A stretch of DNA of 64,000 bases from Pseudomonas sp. StFLB209. GTDB taxonomy: Bacteria; Pseudomonadota; Gammaproteobacteria; Pseudomonadales; Pseudomonadaceae. Every line of letters starts with the position of its first letter. Position 1 is the first letter of the stretch. The translations under genes and the position numbers were made by a program. Location of the stretch: the NCBI RefSeq assembly GCF_000829415.1, contig NZ_AP014637.1, positions 248,001 through 312,000 on the forward strand. Reading direction: 5' to 3'. The notes beneath the pieces are model-generated. The model did not search any database. It saw only the letters and a program-made list of their open reading frames with translations, and was not told where the DNA came from. Positions 18,893 to 27,863 of the stretch are shown piece after piece.

Positions 18893-20653
18893 ATGCCTTT
18901 GCGCCCTGCCGCTCTGACCACTTTTCTTGCACTGTCCGGTATGGCTGTGGCCCAAGAACCCTTGCGCCTGGAGCAACTGGCGCGCTGCGGCGATCTGCTC
19001 GACAGCCAGCGCCAGACCTGGTGCCTGACGGTACGCGGTCTGTCGCCAGCAACGCCCACCTTGAAGCTTGGCGGCCAGAGCCTGCCGGCAAACGCGGTGC
19101 AACGCGACGGCCAGAACCTGCGCCTGACCCTCGACAGCCATGGCCGGCAGAGCGGCCCGCTGTGGCTGGAAGACGGCACGCGGGCCAGCAATGCGGCCTG
19201 GCTGACCCTGCGCAACAGTCATGTAGTGGCGGCCAAAGCGGATGAAGTGGCGAACAACATGGATGGCCTGACCACCTACGTGAATCTGGTCAGCGTGTTG
19301 ATCGAAGAAAATCAGGATGGCCGCCTGGCCGCGCAGCAGTTGGCCGACAAATATGGCGCTACGGTGGTCGGCAGCATTGCGCCGCTCAACCTGTATCAAC
19401 TGCGCCTGCCCGCCACCGATCTGGTGCAGCGCGATGCCTTGGTGCTGCGTCTGGGCAGTGAGATCAGTGTCGATGCGGTGGTGATTGAAGAGTCGGCTGC
19501 CGAGGAGGCTGAACAGCCGCCGGTACGCCGGCAAGAACCGCGTAAACCCGCGCCGGACTCGGACGAGTGGGCTGCCAATCGCTTTGTCGATGCCGTCAAT
19601 TACTACCAGCGGCGCATCCCCGGCCGCCAGTCGCCCATCCAGCCGCAACCGGTGCGTATCGGCCTGATCGAGCGCAGTGTGGATTTCGACACCGCCGATT
19701 TTAGCGACTATATCGGCGCCTGCGCGCTGCCGCGCACCTGCGTCTATGCCCGTGACGCCAGCAAGCCGGACAGCCACGGCACCACCGTGGCGGGGATTCT
19801 CGCTGCCGGTTGGGACAACGGCGGCAATACCGGCCTGTTGCGCGGCCTGGACAAGCATTCCGGCGGTTTCGAGGTGATCGTGGAGCGTAATTCTGATGCC
19901 GGGATCACCGCCAATATCGCCGCCTCGGTGAACCTGGTCGAAGACGGCGTGCGGGTGCTCAACTGGAGCTGGGGCATTCACCGGGTCGGGGCCAAGACCG
20001 TGGACGGCACCGAGGTGGATTCACTGTTGCGCTCGGGGCTGGCCATGAGTGGTTATGAAGAGCTGCTCGAAGAGTTCTTCTTCTGGCTGCGCCGCGAACA
20101 CCCGGACGTGCTGGTGGTGAACTCGGCGGGTAACGGCTCGTCGTTTTCCAGCACCGACGAATACCGCCTGCCCTCCTCGTTCGTCACCGAACAACTGCTG
20201 GTGGTCGGCGGCCATCAGCGCAGCGAGCAGCCTGGCCTGGCCGTGCAAGACCCTGGCTATGCGGTCAAACGCAGTTCATCGAACATTGATAAGCGCGTCG
20301 ACATCACCGCTGCCGCCTGCGCCCATGCCTCGACCCGCGACGCCGGGCAGACCGGTAGCGTGCATTGCGGCACCTCCTATGCCACGCCAATGGTCGCCGG
20401 CCTTGTGGCGACCATGCTGTCGATCAATGCGCAGTTGCAACCGGCGCAACTGCGCATGCTGCTGCGCCGCAGCTCGATGACCATCGGTGACAACTACGAC
20501 TTCGAGCCCACCGATGCCGAAGACCTCACCGCACCGATCCTGCCGTCCGAACGCAGCTACCAACTGGACAACCAGGACGTCGGCCGCTCGGCACGCCTGG
20601 ACATGCAGCAGGCTCTGGATCTTACGGTGCAGAGCCGTGAGCGGGTGCGCTGA
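18893..20653 (+). CDS. S8 subtilisin-like serine protease, exported, with Glu at the Asp position
   Basis: A 586-residue secreted or periplasmic protease. Residues 1-20 are a signal peptide (AVA cleavage). An uncharacterised N-terminal region reaches about residue 240, and the peptidase S8 domain occupies about 254-525. His295 (DSHGTTVAGI), the oxyanion Asn414 (SAGN) and Ser495 (GTSYATP) are canonical. The first strand reads IGLIERSVDF, placing Glu260 where subtilases have the catalytic Asp. A nearby Asp264 might substitute, or the enzyme may be weak. It lies 96 bp after a Fur-boxed siderophore receptor and may share its transcript. The substrate is unknown. Confidence 0.85.
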   Translation: MPLRPAALTTFLALSGMAVAQEPLRLEQLARCGDLLDSQRQTWCLTVRGLSPATPTLKLGGQSLPANAVQRDGQNLRLTLDSHGRQSGPLWLEDGTRASNAAWLTLRNSHVVAAKADEVANNMDGLTTYVNLVSVLIEENQDGRLAAQQLADKYGATVVGSIAPLNLYQLRLPATDLVQRDALVLRLGSEISVDAVVIEESAAEEAEQPPVRRQEPRKPAPDSDEWAANRFVDAVNYYQRRIPGRQSPIQPQPVRIGLIERSVDFDTADFSDYIGACALPRTCVYARDASKPDSHGTTVAGILAAGWDNGGNTGLLRGLDKHSGGFEVIVERNSDAGITANIAASVNLVEDGVRVLNWSWGIHRVGAKTVDGTEVDSLLRSGLAMSGYEELLEEFFFWLRREHPDVLVVNSAGNGSSFSSTDEYRLPSSFVTEQLLVVGGHQRSEQPGLAVQDPGYAVKRSSSNIDKRVDITAAACAHASTRDAGQTGSVHCGTSYATPMVAGLVATMLSINAQLQPAQLRMLLRRSSMTIGDNYDFEPTDAEDLTAPILPSERSYQLDNQDVGRSARLDMQQALDLTVQSRERVR

Positions 20654-20728
20654 CCATCGGCGCTCGACAAGCCCCGCCGTTCAGGGCGGGGAAGGATAGC
20701 GCGGACGGCGTAGCCGTCCCTGGTTGCA

Positions 20729-20791
20729 GTGGGGTGCCTGCTGCTGTTCGATGTACGCACCGCCACAGGATGATGCGAAGTAATATGGCGA
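20729..20791 (-). pseudogene. tnpA: tnpA (IS200 Y1 transposase) C-terminal remnant
   Basis: On the minus strand the frame reads SPYYFASSCGGA-YIEQQQAPH. This aligns with the last residues of the intact TnpA (SPSYFASSCGGA...QYIEEQQTPH) after loss of seven codons just before the catalytic tyrosine. There is no N-terminal HUH region, so it is inactive. Confidence 0.7.
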
Positions 20792-20917
20792 CACAGATAC
20801 CCTTCTACGGCGGTATTTCGTTACAAAGACCCCATGGGCATGCACCTTGAAAACACCGTGCCGTCGGCGCCTAATGTCGTCTTCCTAGCTCATGGCTCAA
20901 GAGCAGCATGTAACGAC

Positions 20918-21433
20918 TTCCAGCGCATTCACTCCCGCATCGGCAATGCCCGCTGAGACTATCTGCACAAGTGCTCGACCACGATCAGCCAAAACCACGC
21001 GATGGTGTGTATCGAGGACTTGCAGGTACGCAATATGTCCAGGTCGGCGGCAGGCACGGCAGAGGCACCGGGAAGAAACGTTCGGGCCAAATCTGGCCTG
21101 AACAGGGCCATCCTCGATCAGGGCTGGTTCGAGCTCCGCCGGCAACTGGACTACAAGCTGGCGTGGCGCGGCGGCTGGCTGATTGCCGTGCCGCCGCACA
21201 ATACCAGCCGCACGTGCCCGAGTTGCGGCCACGTGTCGGCGGCCAACCGCCAGACGCAAGCGCTGTTCAGGTGTGTGGGATGTGGTTTCGAAGGCAACGC
21301 TGATGTGGTCGGCGCAATCAATGTACTAAGGGCGGGACACGCCCGGTTAGCCTGTGAAGTGAGCGCAGAGGTCATGGCGCCAGCAGCAGGAACCCACCGA
21401 AGCGACTCAGGGGCGGCTCGATGCTGCGCCTGA
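20918..21433 (+). pseudogene. tnpB: tnpB remnant (C-terminal half)
   Basis: This frame encodes the RuvC/zinc-ribbon half of an OrfB/TnpB nuclease: the AMVCIEDLQVRNMS strand, the zinc ribbon CPSCGHVSAANR...FRCVGCGF, and the final acidic motif NADVVGAINVLRAG. The reading starts inside the gene (FQRIHSRIGNAR) and meets a TGA at 20954-20956. An open frame resumes from 21002 (143 residues). The N-terminal domain is missing, so this copy is broken. It belongs to a different TnpB subgroup from the intact gene at 27864, because its RuvC-II glutamate (IEDL) is canonical. Confidence 0.82.
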
Positions 21434-21555
21434 GCGCCGTAGGAATCTCCGGCCTTCAGGCCGGGGAGGATGTCAAAGACCGTTGAAAAACAAGCTGACT
21501 GGTACCGATGAGTTAAAGCGACTTGGCATGCTCCCACGCTTGCTGATTTGAAATA

Positions 21556-21581
21556 CTGTGGGAACGAGCCAGCTCGTGAAT
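21556..21581. repeat. REP-type repeat
   Basis: CTGTGGGAACGAGCCAGCTC plus GTGAAT, a variant of the Pseudomonas REP core. TTGAAATACTGTGGGA here is repeated at 21693-21708, so the two REP copies share longer flanks. Confidence 0.7.
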
Positions 21582-21700
21582 AGGCCAATCCCGACACACA
21601 CCCTGTAGCGCTTGGAAAACAGCCTTCACGACCCAGGTCGTTCCCACCTCGACCCTGATCTGAAATACGGCCGCTCCCACCCGGATCCTGCCTTGAAATA

Positions 21701-21726
21701 CTGTGGGAGCAAGCTTGCTCGCGAAA
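21701..21726. repeat. REP-type repeat
   Basis: CTGTGGGAGCAAGCTTGCTC plus GCGAAA is the consensus Pseudomonas REP and forms a short stem. It lies at the 3' end of the BCCT transporter gene. A partial inverted copy (GGCCGCTCCCACCC) sits at 21669-21682. Confidence 0.85.
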
Positions 21727-21734
21727 AAGCCGGA

Positions 21735-23483
21735 TCAGGCGCTGGTGCTCTCACTGTTTTCAGGCTGCGTCTGGGTGCTGGTCTTCTTCTCCTGGACCAC
21801 GATGTAGAACTCTTCGCCGTGCTTGACCGCGCCGTACAGCACGGCTTTTTCGATCAGCTCGTTGCCGCGCAGGTGGCGCAGCATCATCGGGTCTTTGCGC
21901 AAGTCGCGGTACAGCGCCACACACAGCAGGACCATGACAATCACGAACGGCAAGGCCACCACGATGGTCAGGTTCTGCAACCCGGTCAGTGCCTCGCCCG
22001 GATTACGCGGGTCACCGATGGCCAGCATGATCGCCGCCACCGTACCGGTCAGTGCGCCCCAGAAAATCACGGTTCTGCGCGACGGTTCGGTGGTGCCGTG
22101 CTCTGACAGCGTGCCCATCACCAGCGATGCAGCATCGGCGCCGGAGACAAAGAAAATCGCCACCAGAATCATCACCAGCACCGAGGTGGCCGAGGCCCAC
22201 GGATAACTGTCGAGCAACTGATACAGCGCGGTGTTGCTATTGACCGCGCCCTCAATCAGGGTGAAGGAGCCGTCGCGCAGTGCATCGATACCGGCACCGC
22301 CGAAGATGGTGAACCACACCAGGCTGACCAGGCTCGGCACCAGCAACACCCCGCTGACGAACTGGCGAATGGTCCGGCCACGGCTGATGCGGGCAATGAA
22401 CATGCCCACGAAGGGTGTCCAGGATATCCACCAGGCCCAGTAGAACACGGTCCAGCCGGCCAGCCAGCTGTCCATCTGCTGACCGCCGCTGGCACTGGTG
22501 CGGGCCATCATTTCTGGCAGCAGCTTGATGTAGATGCCCAGCGAGGTCGGCAGCAGGTTGAGCATCAGCAGGGTCGGGCCGACGATAAACACAAACAGCG
22601 CCATGACCAGCGCCAGCACCATGTTGGTGTTGGACAGCCACTGGATCCCCTTGCCGATACCGGACACCGCCGAGGCGATGAAGGCGATGGTCAACAGGGT
22701 GATGATTGATACGTAGAACAGCTTGCCGGGATGCTCGATCCAGCCGTTGTACTCAAGGCCACCGGCGATCTGCAAGGCGCCCAGCCCCAGCGACGCGGCC
22801 GAGCCGAACAGCGTGGCGAAGATCGCCATCATGTCGATCAGCCGCCCCAGCGGGCCATTGGCATGGCGACCGATCAATGGCCGGAAGGCAGTGGAAATCA
22901 ACTGCGAGCGGCCACGGCGAAAGGTGCCGTAGGCAATCACCAGGCCGATGATCGCGTACATTGCCCAGGGGTGCAGGGTCCAGTGGAACAGCGTGGTCGC
23001 CATGGCCACCTGCATCGCCTCGCTGGACTGCGCCACCGCCGAACCCGGCGGCGGGTTGACGTAGTGCGACAGCGGCTCGGCAACCCCGAAGAACATCAGG
23101 CCGATGCCCATGCCGGCGCTGAACATCATCGCCACCCACGACACGGTGCGAAACTCCGGCGCTTCACCATCGCGGCCCAGCGGCACCTTGCCGTAACGGC
23201 TGGCCGCCAGCCACAACACGAAAATCACGAACAGCGTCGAGGTCAGCACGAAGAACCAGCCGAAGTGCACGATGACCCACGATTGCGCCGTGGAGGCACT
23301 GGCCGCCAGACTCGCCTGGTTGATAAAGCCCCAGGCGATGAACGCGATGGCCAGCACACTGGTGACACCAAACACGATCCAGTCGATGGTGCCTTCCAGA
23401 TGCCGGTCACGGAAGGCTTCTTCGGTTTGCGAGGGATCGGTTACGCCGAGGGCCAGCGTATCCGGGTTGTATTCTTGTGCCAT
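21735..23483 (-). CDS. BCCT-family transporter (choline/betaine/carnitine type)
   Basis: A 582-residue inner-membrane transporter with 12 predicted membrane segments. The BCCT glycine stretch is present (FSAGMGIGLMFFGVAEP), as is the conserved tryptophan-rich signature (WTVFYWAWWISWTPFVGMFIARISRGRT). The family moves quaternary ammonium compounds such as betaine, choline or carnitine, driven by Na+ or H+. The C-terminal tail is about 60 residues and charged, as in the osmoregulated members, but substrate and osmosensing are not proven. The gene stands alone. REP repeats lie behind it and a long intergenic region lies before it. Confidence 0.92.
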   Translation of the reverse strand: MAQEYNPDTLALGVTDPSQTEEAFRDRHLEGTIDWIVFGVTSVLAIAFIAWGFINQASLAASASTAQSWVIVHFGWFFVLTSTLFVIFVLWLAASRYGKVPLGRDGEAPEFRTVSWVAMMFSAGMGIGLMFFGVAEPLSHYVNPPPGSAVAQSSEAMQVAMATTLFHWTLHPWAMYAIIGLVIAYGTFRRGRSQLISTAFRPLIGRHANGPLGRLIDMMAIFATLFGSAASLGLGALQIAGGLEYNGWIEHPGKLFYVSIITLLTIAFIASAVSGIGKGIQWLSNTNMVLALVMALFVFIVGPTLLMLNLLPTSLGIYIKLLPEMMARTSASGGQQMDSWLAGWTVFYWAWWISWTPFVGMFIARISRGRTIRQFVSGVLLVPSLVSLVWFTIFGGAGIDALRDGSFTLIEGAVNSNTALYQLLDSYPWASATSVLVMILVAIFFVSGADAASLVMGTLSEHGTTEPSRRTVIFWGALTGTVAAIMLAIGDPRNPGEALTGLQNLTIVVALPFVIVMVLLCVALYRDLRKDPMMLRHLRGNELIEKAVLYGAVKHGEEFYIVVQEKKTSTQTQPENSESTSA

Positions 23484-23899
23484 AAATGATGACGCCCCTG
23501 TGTGGGTTCCTGGACGCTGCAGGTTTTTTTGTTATTGGGTTCAGCAGCCTTGTGCCAAATCCTTGCGGGCGTAAAAGCCACTTGCATTCAGCGCGCATCG
23601 CGACGTCCGGGACCGACGTGTACGGGTTGCCGGAGGCGATTATGCGGCGCTGACGGACGCCGCCTGTTCCGATACCGGCGTGGGGCATTCATTGCGCGAC
23701 TCGCCTGTGGATAAAATGAGATCCGACAGAGACACCGCTGCAAGCAATGGCATGGAAGTCCATGCTCATCAATAAAGTCGCATGCGCTGCATGCTGGTAT
23801 GAGTTCGCCAAACTACGGCTGTCCGCCTGTCATCACACAGTGGTACCTTAAATTAACCTCCGCGTATCCCGCCCTGTAGACGATCAACAAGGATGAGCC
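23484..23899. other. Divergent intergenic region, BCCT / HKD gene
   Basis: 416 bp between two divergent genes. It should hold both promoters, but I see no strong operator. A short GC-poor stretch precedes the HKD gene (from about 23720). No convincing ORF is present. Confidence 0.5.
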
Positions 23900-25213
23900 A
23901 TGAAGAAGCTGGCCTCGGTAGATGCCGATATCTACCATAAGCACTACGCTGACAACGCCTTTGGCAGGACGCATCAACAGGCGCGACTGGAAAATACCCA
24001 CATCGTTACTTATGCCCACTATGAAAAGTTGCGCAACACCGGCTATTTTCTCAATCAGCATTTTTTCAAGAAATCCTGGCGACCCAAGGTCATCATCGGC
24101 ATTGGTGGCCTAGGCCACAAACTCCAGCGAGATACGTTTGAAGAACAACTCAGGTTGCTCATTAAATTTCTGCCCGCTCATGTCGAACTTTACGTTCATG
24201 CTGCCTGCCATGTGAAGATGCTCAGTCACGACACTGACACGGTACTGGGTTCACAGAATATCTCAGGCACCTCGATGCCCTATCTTGAGTCCGGCTCAAG
24301 CTCTGGCACCCGTCACCATGAGGTACAGATCCAGTTTAAAGATGAGTCTTTGTCCTGCGCCAAAGCACTTTTTGAGGAAATACTCTGTGACCCGAGCCTG
24401 CACCTGAGGCTTTCCAGAAACAGTGACGCTACTGCCGTCGCGACCCATTTAATAGCCGGCTTCGCACTTGAGGGTCATCGACGCAAGATCGACTTCACCC
24501 GAAACTTGGGTGTACTTCTAGGCCAGGATATCGAACCCCCCTCTCATATCGATTACGAACCGACGCTTGAAAAAAACCATTATCTGGTAACGGCAGCAGC
24601 AAAGATCTACGGCGCAGCAGCTGTCACAAAAATTCATCTGAATGAGTTATTCGATATCCTCTACGCCGACGGTGACGATTTTCCATTGAATGAAGCGTTC
24701 ACTAACTATGTGTTCGAAGTATCAAGTTTGCTGGAAGCTGTCAGCGAGGACACCGTACCGGACAAAGCGTCGCTACTGGATGTGTTAAGAGCGGTCTACT
24801 CTCGGGAAATGCCAGTGGTCGAAGGCGAACCGCTGGATGAGTTCGTCGATATGCTCAAAACCGTTATCGAGCGCCATCACGCCACGGAGCGAGGTGAGTT
24901 CGTCAATCGTCATCAACATCGGCTAACTCATCAGGTCATGGAAAATCCGGACTATGCGGAACGGGCTGTTTCCATGGCTCGGGATGCCGACGGAAACCTG
25001 GATGAGTATGAGGTGCGTAGCGCGCTGTTGAACGACGCTATTGATCCGCGACGCTACATGGATGTACTGGATCTGTCAGACTTTGTCGCCGACGTACACA
25101 AGGAGATCGAAAAGGCTTATATCGCAGCGGTGGCCAGCACGTTCGCAGCACTTCATGAAAGACATGCAGCGTTGCTGCAAATCTATCAGCGTGAACTGAT
25201 CAGCCAACCGTGA
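23900..25213 (+). CDS. Orphan phospholipase-D-like (single HKD motif) protein
   Basis: A 437-residue cytoplasmic protein; I do not recognise a named family. It contains one HKD-type motif: H104 and K106 (CHVKMLSHD), D111, then GSQN (117-120), and an acidic HHEVQIQF (E141) as seen after the motif in PLD nucleases and lipases. A single motif implies dimerisation, as in the Nuc and BfiI nucleases. The C-terminal half is helical and charged, with no membrane segment or signal peptide. Base composition is clearly lower in GC than the neighbours, which suggests transfer. AAGGATGA precedes the ATG. No partner gene is adjacent. A nuclease role in defence is possible but unproven. Confidence 0.6.
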   Translation: MKKLASVDADIYHKHYADNAFGRTHQQARLENTHIVTYAHYEKLRNTGYFLNQHFFKKSWRPKVIIGIGGLGHKLQRDTFEEQLRLLIKFLPAHVELYVHAACHVKMLSHDTDTVLGSQNISGTSMPYLESGSSSGTRHHEVQIQFKDESLSCAKALFEEILCDPSLHLRLSRNSDATAVATHLIAGFALEGHRRKIDFTRNLGVLLGQDIEPPSHIDYEPTLEKNHYLVTAAAKIYGAAAVTKIHLNELFDILYADGDDFPLNEAFTNYVFEVSSLLEAVSEDTVPDKASLLDVLRAVYSREMPVVEGEPLDEFVDMLKTVIERHHATERGEFVNRHQHRLTHQVMENPDYAERAVSMARDADGNLDEYEVRSALLNDAIDPRRYMDVLDLSDFVADVHKEIEKAYIAAVASTFAALHERHAALLQIYQRELISQP

Positions 25214-25324
25214 GGTGAGTCGATGATCAAGGCATGAAGCCCTCGCTTCACGAACTAAAGCCATTGGCCACAGTCAGCGTATCAAGATGTTTCACTGCTC
25301 CGCTGACCTGCCGAGATTATCCAC

Positions 25325-26575
25325 TTGAACGACCAGACCAAGAACCGTCGCAATGAGCTGTCGCTGGATGGGCTGAACTTCTTTCTCGCTGACGTGCGCG
25401 ACGGATTGGGGCCGTATCTGGCGATTTACCTGCTGGCCGTGCACAACTGGGAGCCAGCCAGTATCGGTCTGGTGATGACCGTTGCCGCAGTGGCAGCGCT
25501 GCTGACCCAGGCACCGGCGGGCGCGTTGATCGACCGCACCACCGCCAAGCGTGCCGTGGTGGTGCTTGCCGCGCTGCTGGTGACCGGCAGTTGCCTGCTG
25601 CTGCCGTGGCTGACATCGTTCGGCCTGGTGGCGCTGACCCAGGCTGTCAGCGCCATCGCCGGCTCGGTGTTCGCCCCGGCCATCGCGGCGATCACCTTGG
25701 GCATCACCGGCCCGCGGGCCTTTACCCGCCGTACCGGGCGCAACGAGACCTTCAACCATGCCGGTAATGCCTGTGCCGCGCTGCTGGCCGGCGGCTTTGC
25801 CTGGCTGTTCGGCCCGGTGGCGGTGTTTTACCTGATGGCGGTGATGACGCTGGGCAGCATTGTCGCGGTCAGCCTGGTATCGGCCAAGGCCATTGACCAT
25901 GATCTCGCGCGGGGCTTCACCCCGGAGTCGGCGGGCAGTCACGGCCAGCCGTCCGGGCTGCGGATCTTGCTCAGCAACCGGCCGCTGCTGTGGTTCGCGG
26001 TGTGTTGCGCACTGTTTCACCTGGCCAATGCGGCGATGCTGCCACTGGTCAGCCAGAAGCTGGCGCAGGTCAATCTGCAACTGGCCACCCCACTGACCTC
26101 AGCGTGCATCGTCGCCGCACAACTGGTCATGGTGCCCATGGCGCTGCTGGCCGGTGCCCGTGCCGACCAGTGGGGGCGCAAGCCACTGCTGATGGCCGGT
26201 TTTTTGATTCTGCCGCTGCGCGGTGCGCTGTACGTGGTCTCTGATGAACCATTCTGGCTGCTGGCGGTGCAGTTGCTCGATGGCATCGGTGCCGGGCTGT
26301 TTGGCGCGTTGTTTCCGGTGGTGGTCAAAGACCTGACCCAAGGCACCGGGCGTTTCAACGTCAGCCTGGGCGCCTTGTCAGCGGCATTCGGCCTGGGCGC
26401 GGCACTCAGCCCTGGCCTGGCCGGCCTGGTGGTCCAGGCGGCAGGCTACAATGCCGCGTTCCTGACCCTGGCGGCGATTGCCGGGGTAGCCTTTGTGCTG
26501 CTGTGGCTGACCGTGCCGGAAACCTCCACGCGCACTTCCAACAGCGCCGCGGCCCAGCCTGCCGCCACCCTCTGA
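25325..26575 (+). CDS. MFS transporter
   Basis: A 416-residue major-facilitator protein with about 12 membrane segments. The loop 2-3 motif reads GALIDRTTAKR and the 8-9 loop reads GARADQWGRKP. The start is TTG at 25325; no ATG or GTG with a good ribosome site is close, and the family N-terminus (LSLDGLNFFLADVRDGLGPYLA) begins a few codons in. The N-terminal signature resembles uncharacterised MFS proteins that neighbour metal or oxyanion exporters. Only 9 bp separate it from the ArsB-like gene, so the two are probably one operon. The substrate is unknown. Confidence 0.85.
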   Translation: MNDQTKNRRNELSLDGLNFFLADVRDGLGPYLAIYLLAVHNWEPASIGLVMTVAAVAALLTQAPAGALIDRTTAKRAVVVLAALLVTGSCLLLPWLTSFGLVALTQAVSAIAGSVFAPAIAAITLGITGPRAFTRRTGRNETFNHAGNACAALLAGGFAWLFGPVAVFYLMAVMTLGSIVAVSLVSAKAIDHDLARGFTPESAGSHGQPSGLRILLSNRPLLWFAVCCALFHLANAAMLPLVSQKLAQVNLQLATPLTSACIVAAQLVMVPMALLAGARADQWGRKPLLMAGFLILPLRGALYVVSDEPFWLLAVQLLDGIGAGLFGALFPVVVKDLTQGTGRFNVSLGALSAAFGLGAALSPGLAGLVVQAAGYNAAFLTLAAIAGVAFVLLWLTVPETSTRTSNSAAAQPAATL

Positions 26576-26584
26576 GTACCTGCC

Positions 26585-27838
26585 ATGCCTGCATTAGACC
26601 CGACGACGGGGATCTGGACCGTTGCCGCCCTCGCAACCGCCGCAGTGATCCTGCGCCCCTGGCGGGTGCCGGAATTTGTCTGGGCGCTCGGCGGCGCGGT
26701 GCTGTTGATTCTGCTCGGCTGGCTGCCGCTGCCTGCCGCGCTCAAAGCCGTGGCCGAAGGCGGCGATGTGTATCTGTTTCTGATCGGCATGATGGTCCTG
26801 GCGGAACTGGCCCGCCAGCAGGGGCTGTTCGACTGGCTGGCGATGTATGCGGTACAGCACGCCAAAGGCTCTGGCCAGCGGCTGTTCAACCTGGTGTTTC
26901 TGGTTGGCACGCTGGTTACGGTGTTTCTGTCCAACGATGCCACCGCCGTGGTCCTGACCCCGGCGGTGTACGCCGCCTGCCGCGCCGCCAAGGCCGAGCC
27001 GCTGCCTTATCTGTTCATTTGCGCGTTTATCGCCAACGCGGCCAGCTTCGTACTGCCGATTTCCAACCCGGCCAACCTGGTAGTGTTTGGCAGCCAGATG
27101 CCGCCACTGCTCGACTGGCTTCGGCAATTCAGCTTGCCGTCACTGGCCGCCATTGGCCTGACTTACCTGATGCTGCGCCTGGCCCAACGCAAACAGATTC
27201 GCCAGCCGCTGGCCACCTGCATCGACCTGCAGCCGCTGCCTGGCGGCGCGCGCCTGTGTGCGTTCGGCCTGGTCCTGACCGGCATCGTGCTGCTCAGTGC
27301 CTCGGCGCTGGACCGGCCACTGGGCCTGCCGACCTTTTGCGCGGGTCTGGCCACCGCCGGGCTGATCCACCTGCGTCAGCGGCGCAGCCCGCTGCCGGTG
27401 CTCAAGGGCGTGGCCTGGGGCGTGCTGCCGCTGGTGGCCGGGCTGTTCATGCTGGTCGAAGCGGTGGCACACACCGGCCTGACTCAACGTCTGGCCCACG
27501 GCCTCGCGGCACTGGCGCAACACTCCGAAGCCCAGGCCGGCTGGGCTGCCGGCATCGCTGCAGCACTGGCCGGCAACCTGATGAACAACCTGCCGGCCGG
27601 CTTGATCGCAGGCTCCATGGGCCAGATGGCCGAACTGCCCGGCAGTACCACTGCGGCGCTGTTGATCGGCATCGACCTGGGGCCGAACCTGTCGATCACC
27701 GGGTCACTGGCGACCTTGTTGTGGCTGGCAGCGATTCGCCGCGAGGGCGAGCATGTGGGGGCGTGGGGGTTTCTGAAACTGGGCGTGCTGGTAATGCCAC
27801 CGGCGTTGGTCGCGGCGTTGGCGGCGTTGTTGGTTTAA
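26585..27838 (+). CDS. ArsB/NhaD-superfamily anion transporter
   Basis: A 417-residue inner-membrane transporter of the ion-transporter superfamily that includes ArsB arsenite pumps. It has 11-12 hydrophobic segments and the family motifs FLSNDATAVVLTP and LPISNPANLVVFG, with a second internal half ending NLMNNLPAGLIAGS. No arsR, arsC or arsH lies nearby, so arsenite is not assured; other oxyanions or organic anions are possible. It follows the MFS gene closely. The IS605-like element begins a few bases after its stop codon. Confidence 0.85.
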   Translation: MPALDPTTGIWTVAALATAAVILRPWRVPEFVWALGGAVLLILLGWLPLPAALKAVAEGGDVYLFLIGMMVLAELARQQGLFDWLAMYAVQHAKGSGQRLFNLVFLVGTLVTVFLSNDATAVVLTPAVYAACRAAKAEPLPYLFICAFIANAASFVLPISNPANLVVFGSQMPPLLDWLRQFSLPSLAAIGLTYLMLRLAQRKQIRQPLATCIDLQPLPGGARLCAFGLVLTGIVLLSASALDRPLGLPTFCAGLATAGLIHLRQRRSPLPVLKGVAWGVLPLVAGLFMLVEAVAHTGLTQRLAHGLAALAQHSEAQAGWAAGIAAALAGNLMNNLPAGLIAGSMGQMAELPGSTTAALLIGIDLGPNLSITGSLATLLWLAAIRREGEHVGAWGFLKLGVLVMPPALVAALAALLV

Positions 27839-27863
27839 AAGGGGCGTTGACATCCTCCCCGCC

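Larger units (their letters stand above)
20668..21475. mobile_element. Decayed IS200/IS605-like element, copy 1
   Basis: A remnant with the same divergent layout as the intact element at 27843-29465. The left-end hairpin GCCCCGCCGTTCAGGGCGGGG is at about 20671-20691. A tnpA tail on the minus strand follows, then a tnpB C-terminal half on the plus strand. The right end TAGGAATC-hairpin-GAGGATGTCA is at 21440-21475. The copy has lost most of tnpA and the front of tnpB. CGTTGAAAAAC just outside the right end (21480-21490) matches the inner end of the MITE terminus, so it may have landed in an old MITE. Confidence 0.75.

Noticed and set aside
17708..19981. Long minus-strand frame of 757 codons across the TonB-receptor and protease genes
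   Set aside because: It lies antisense to two well-supported genes, has Gln/His/Val-rich composition typical of a GC-skewed shadow, and matches no family.
26585..27838. Arsenic resistance operon
   Set aside because: The ArsB-like transporter has no arsR, arsC or arsH beside it, so an ars operon is not supported.
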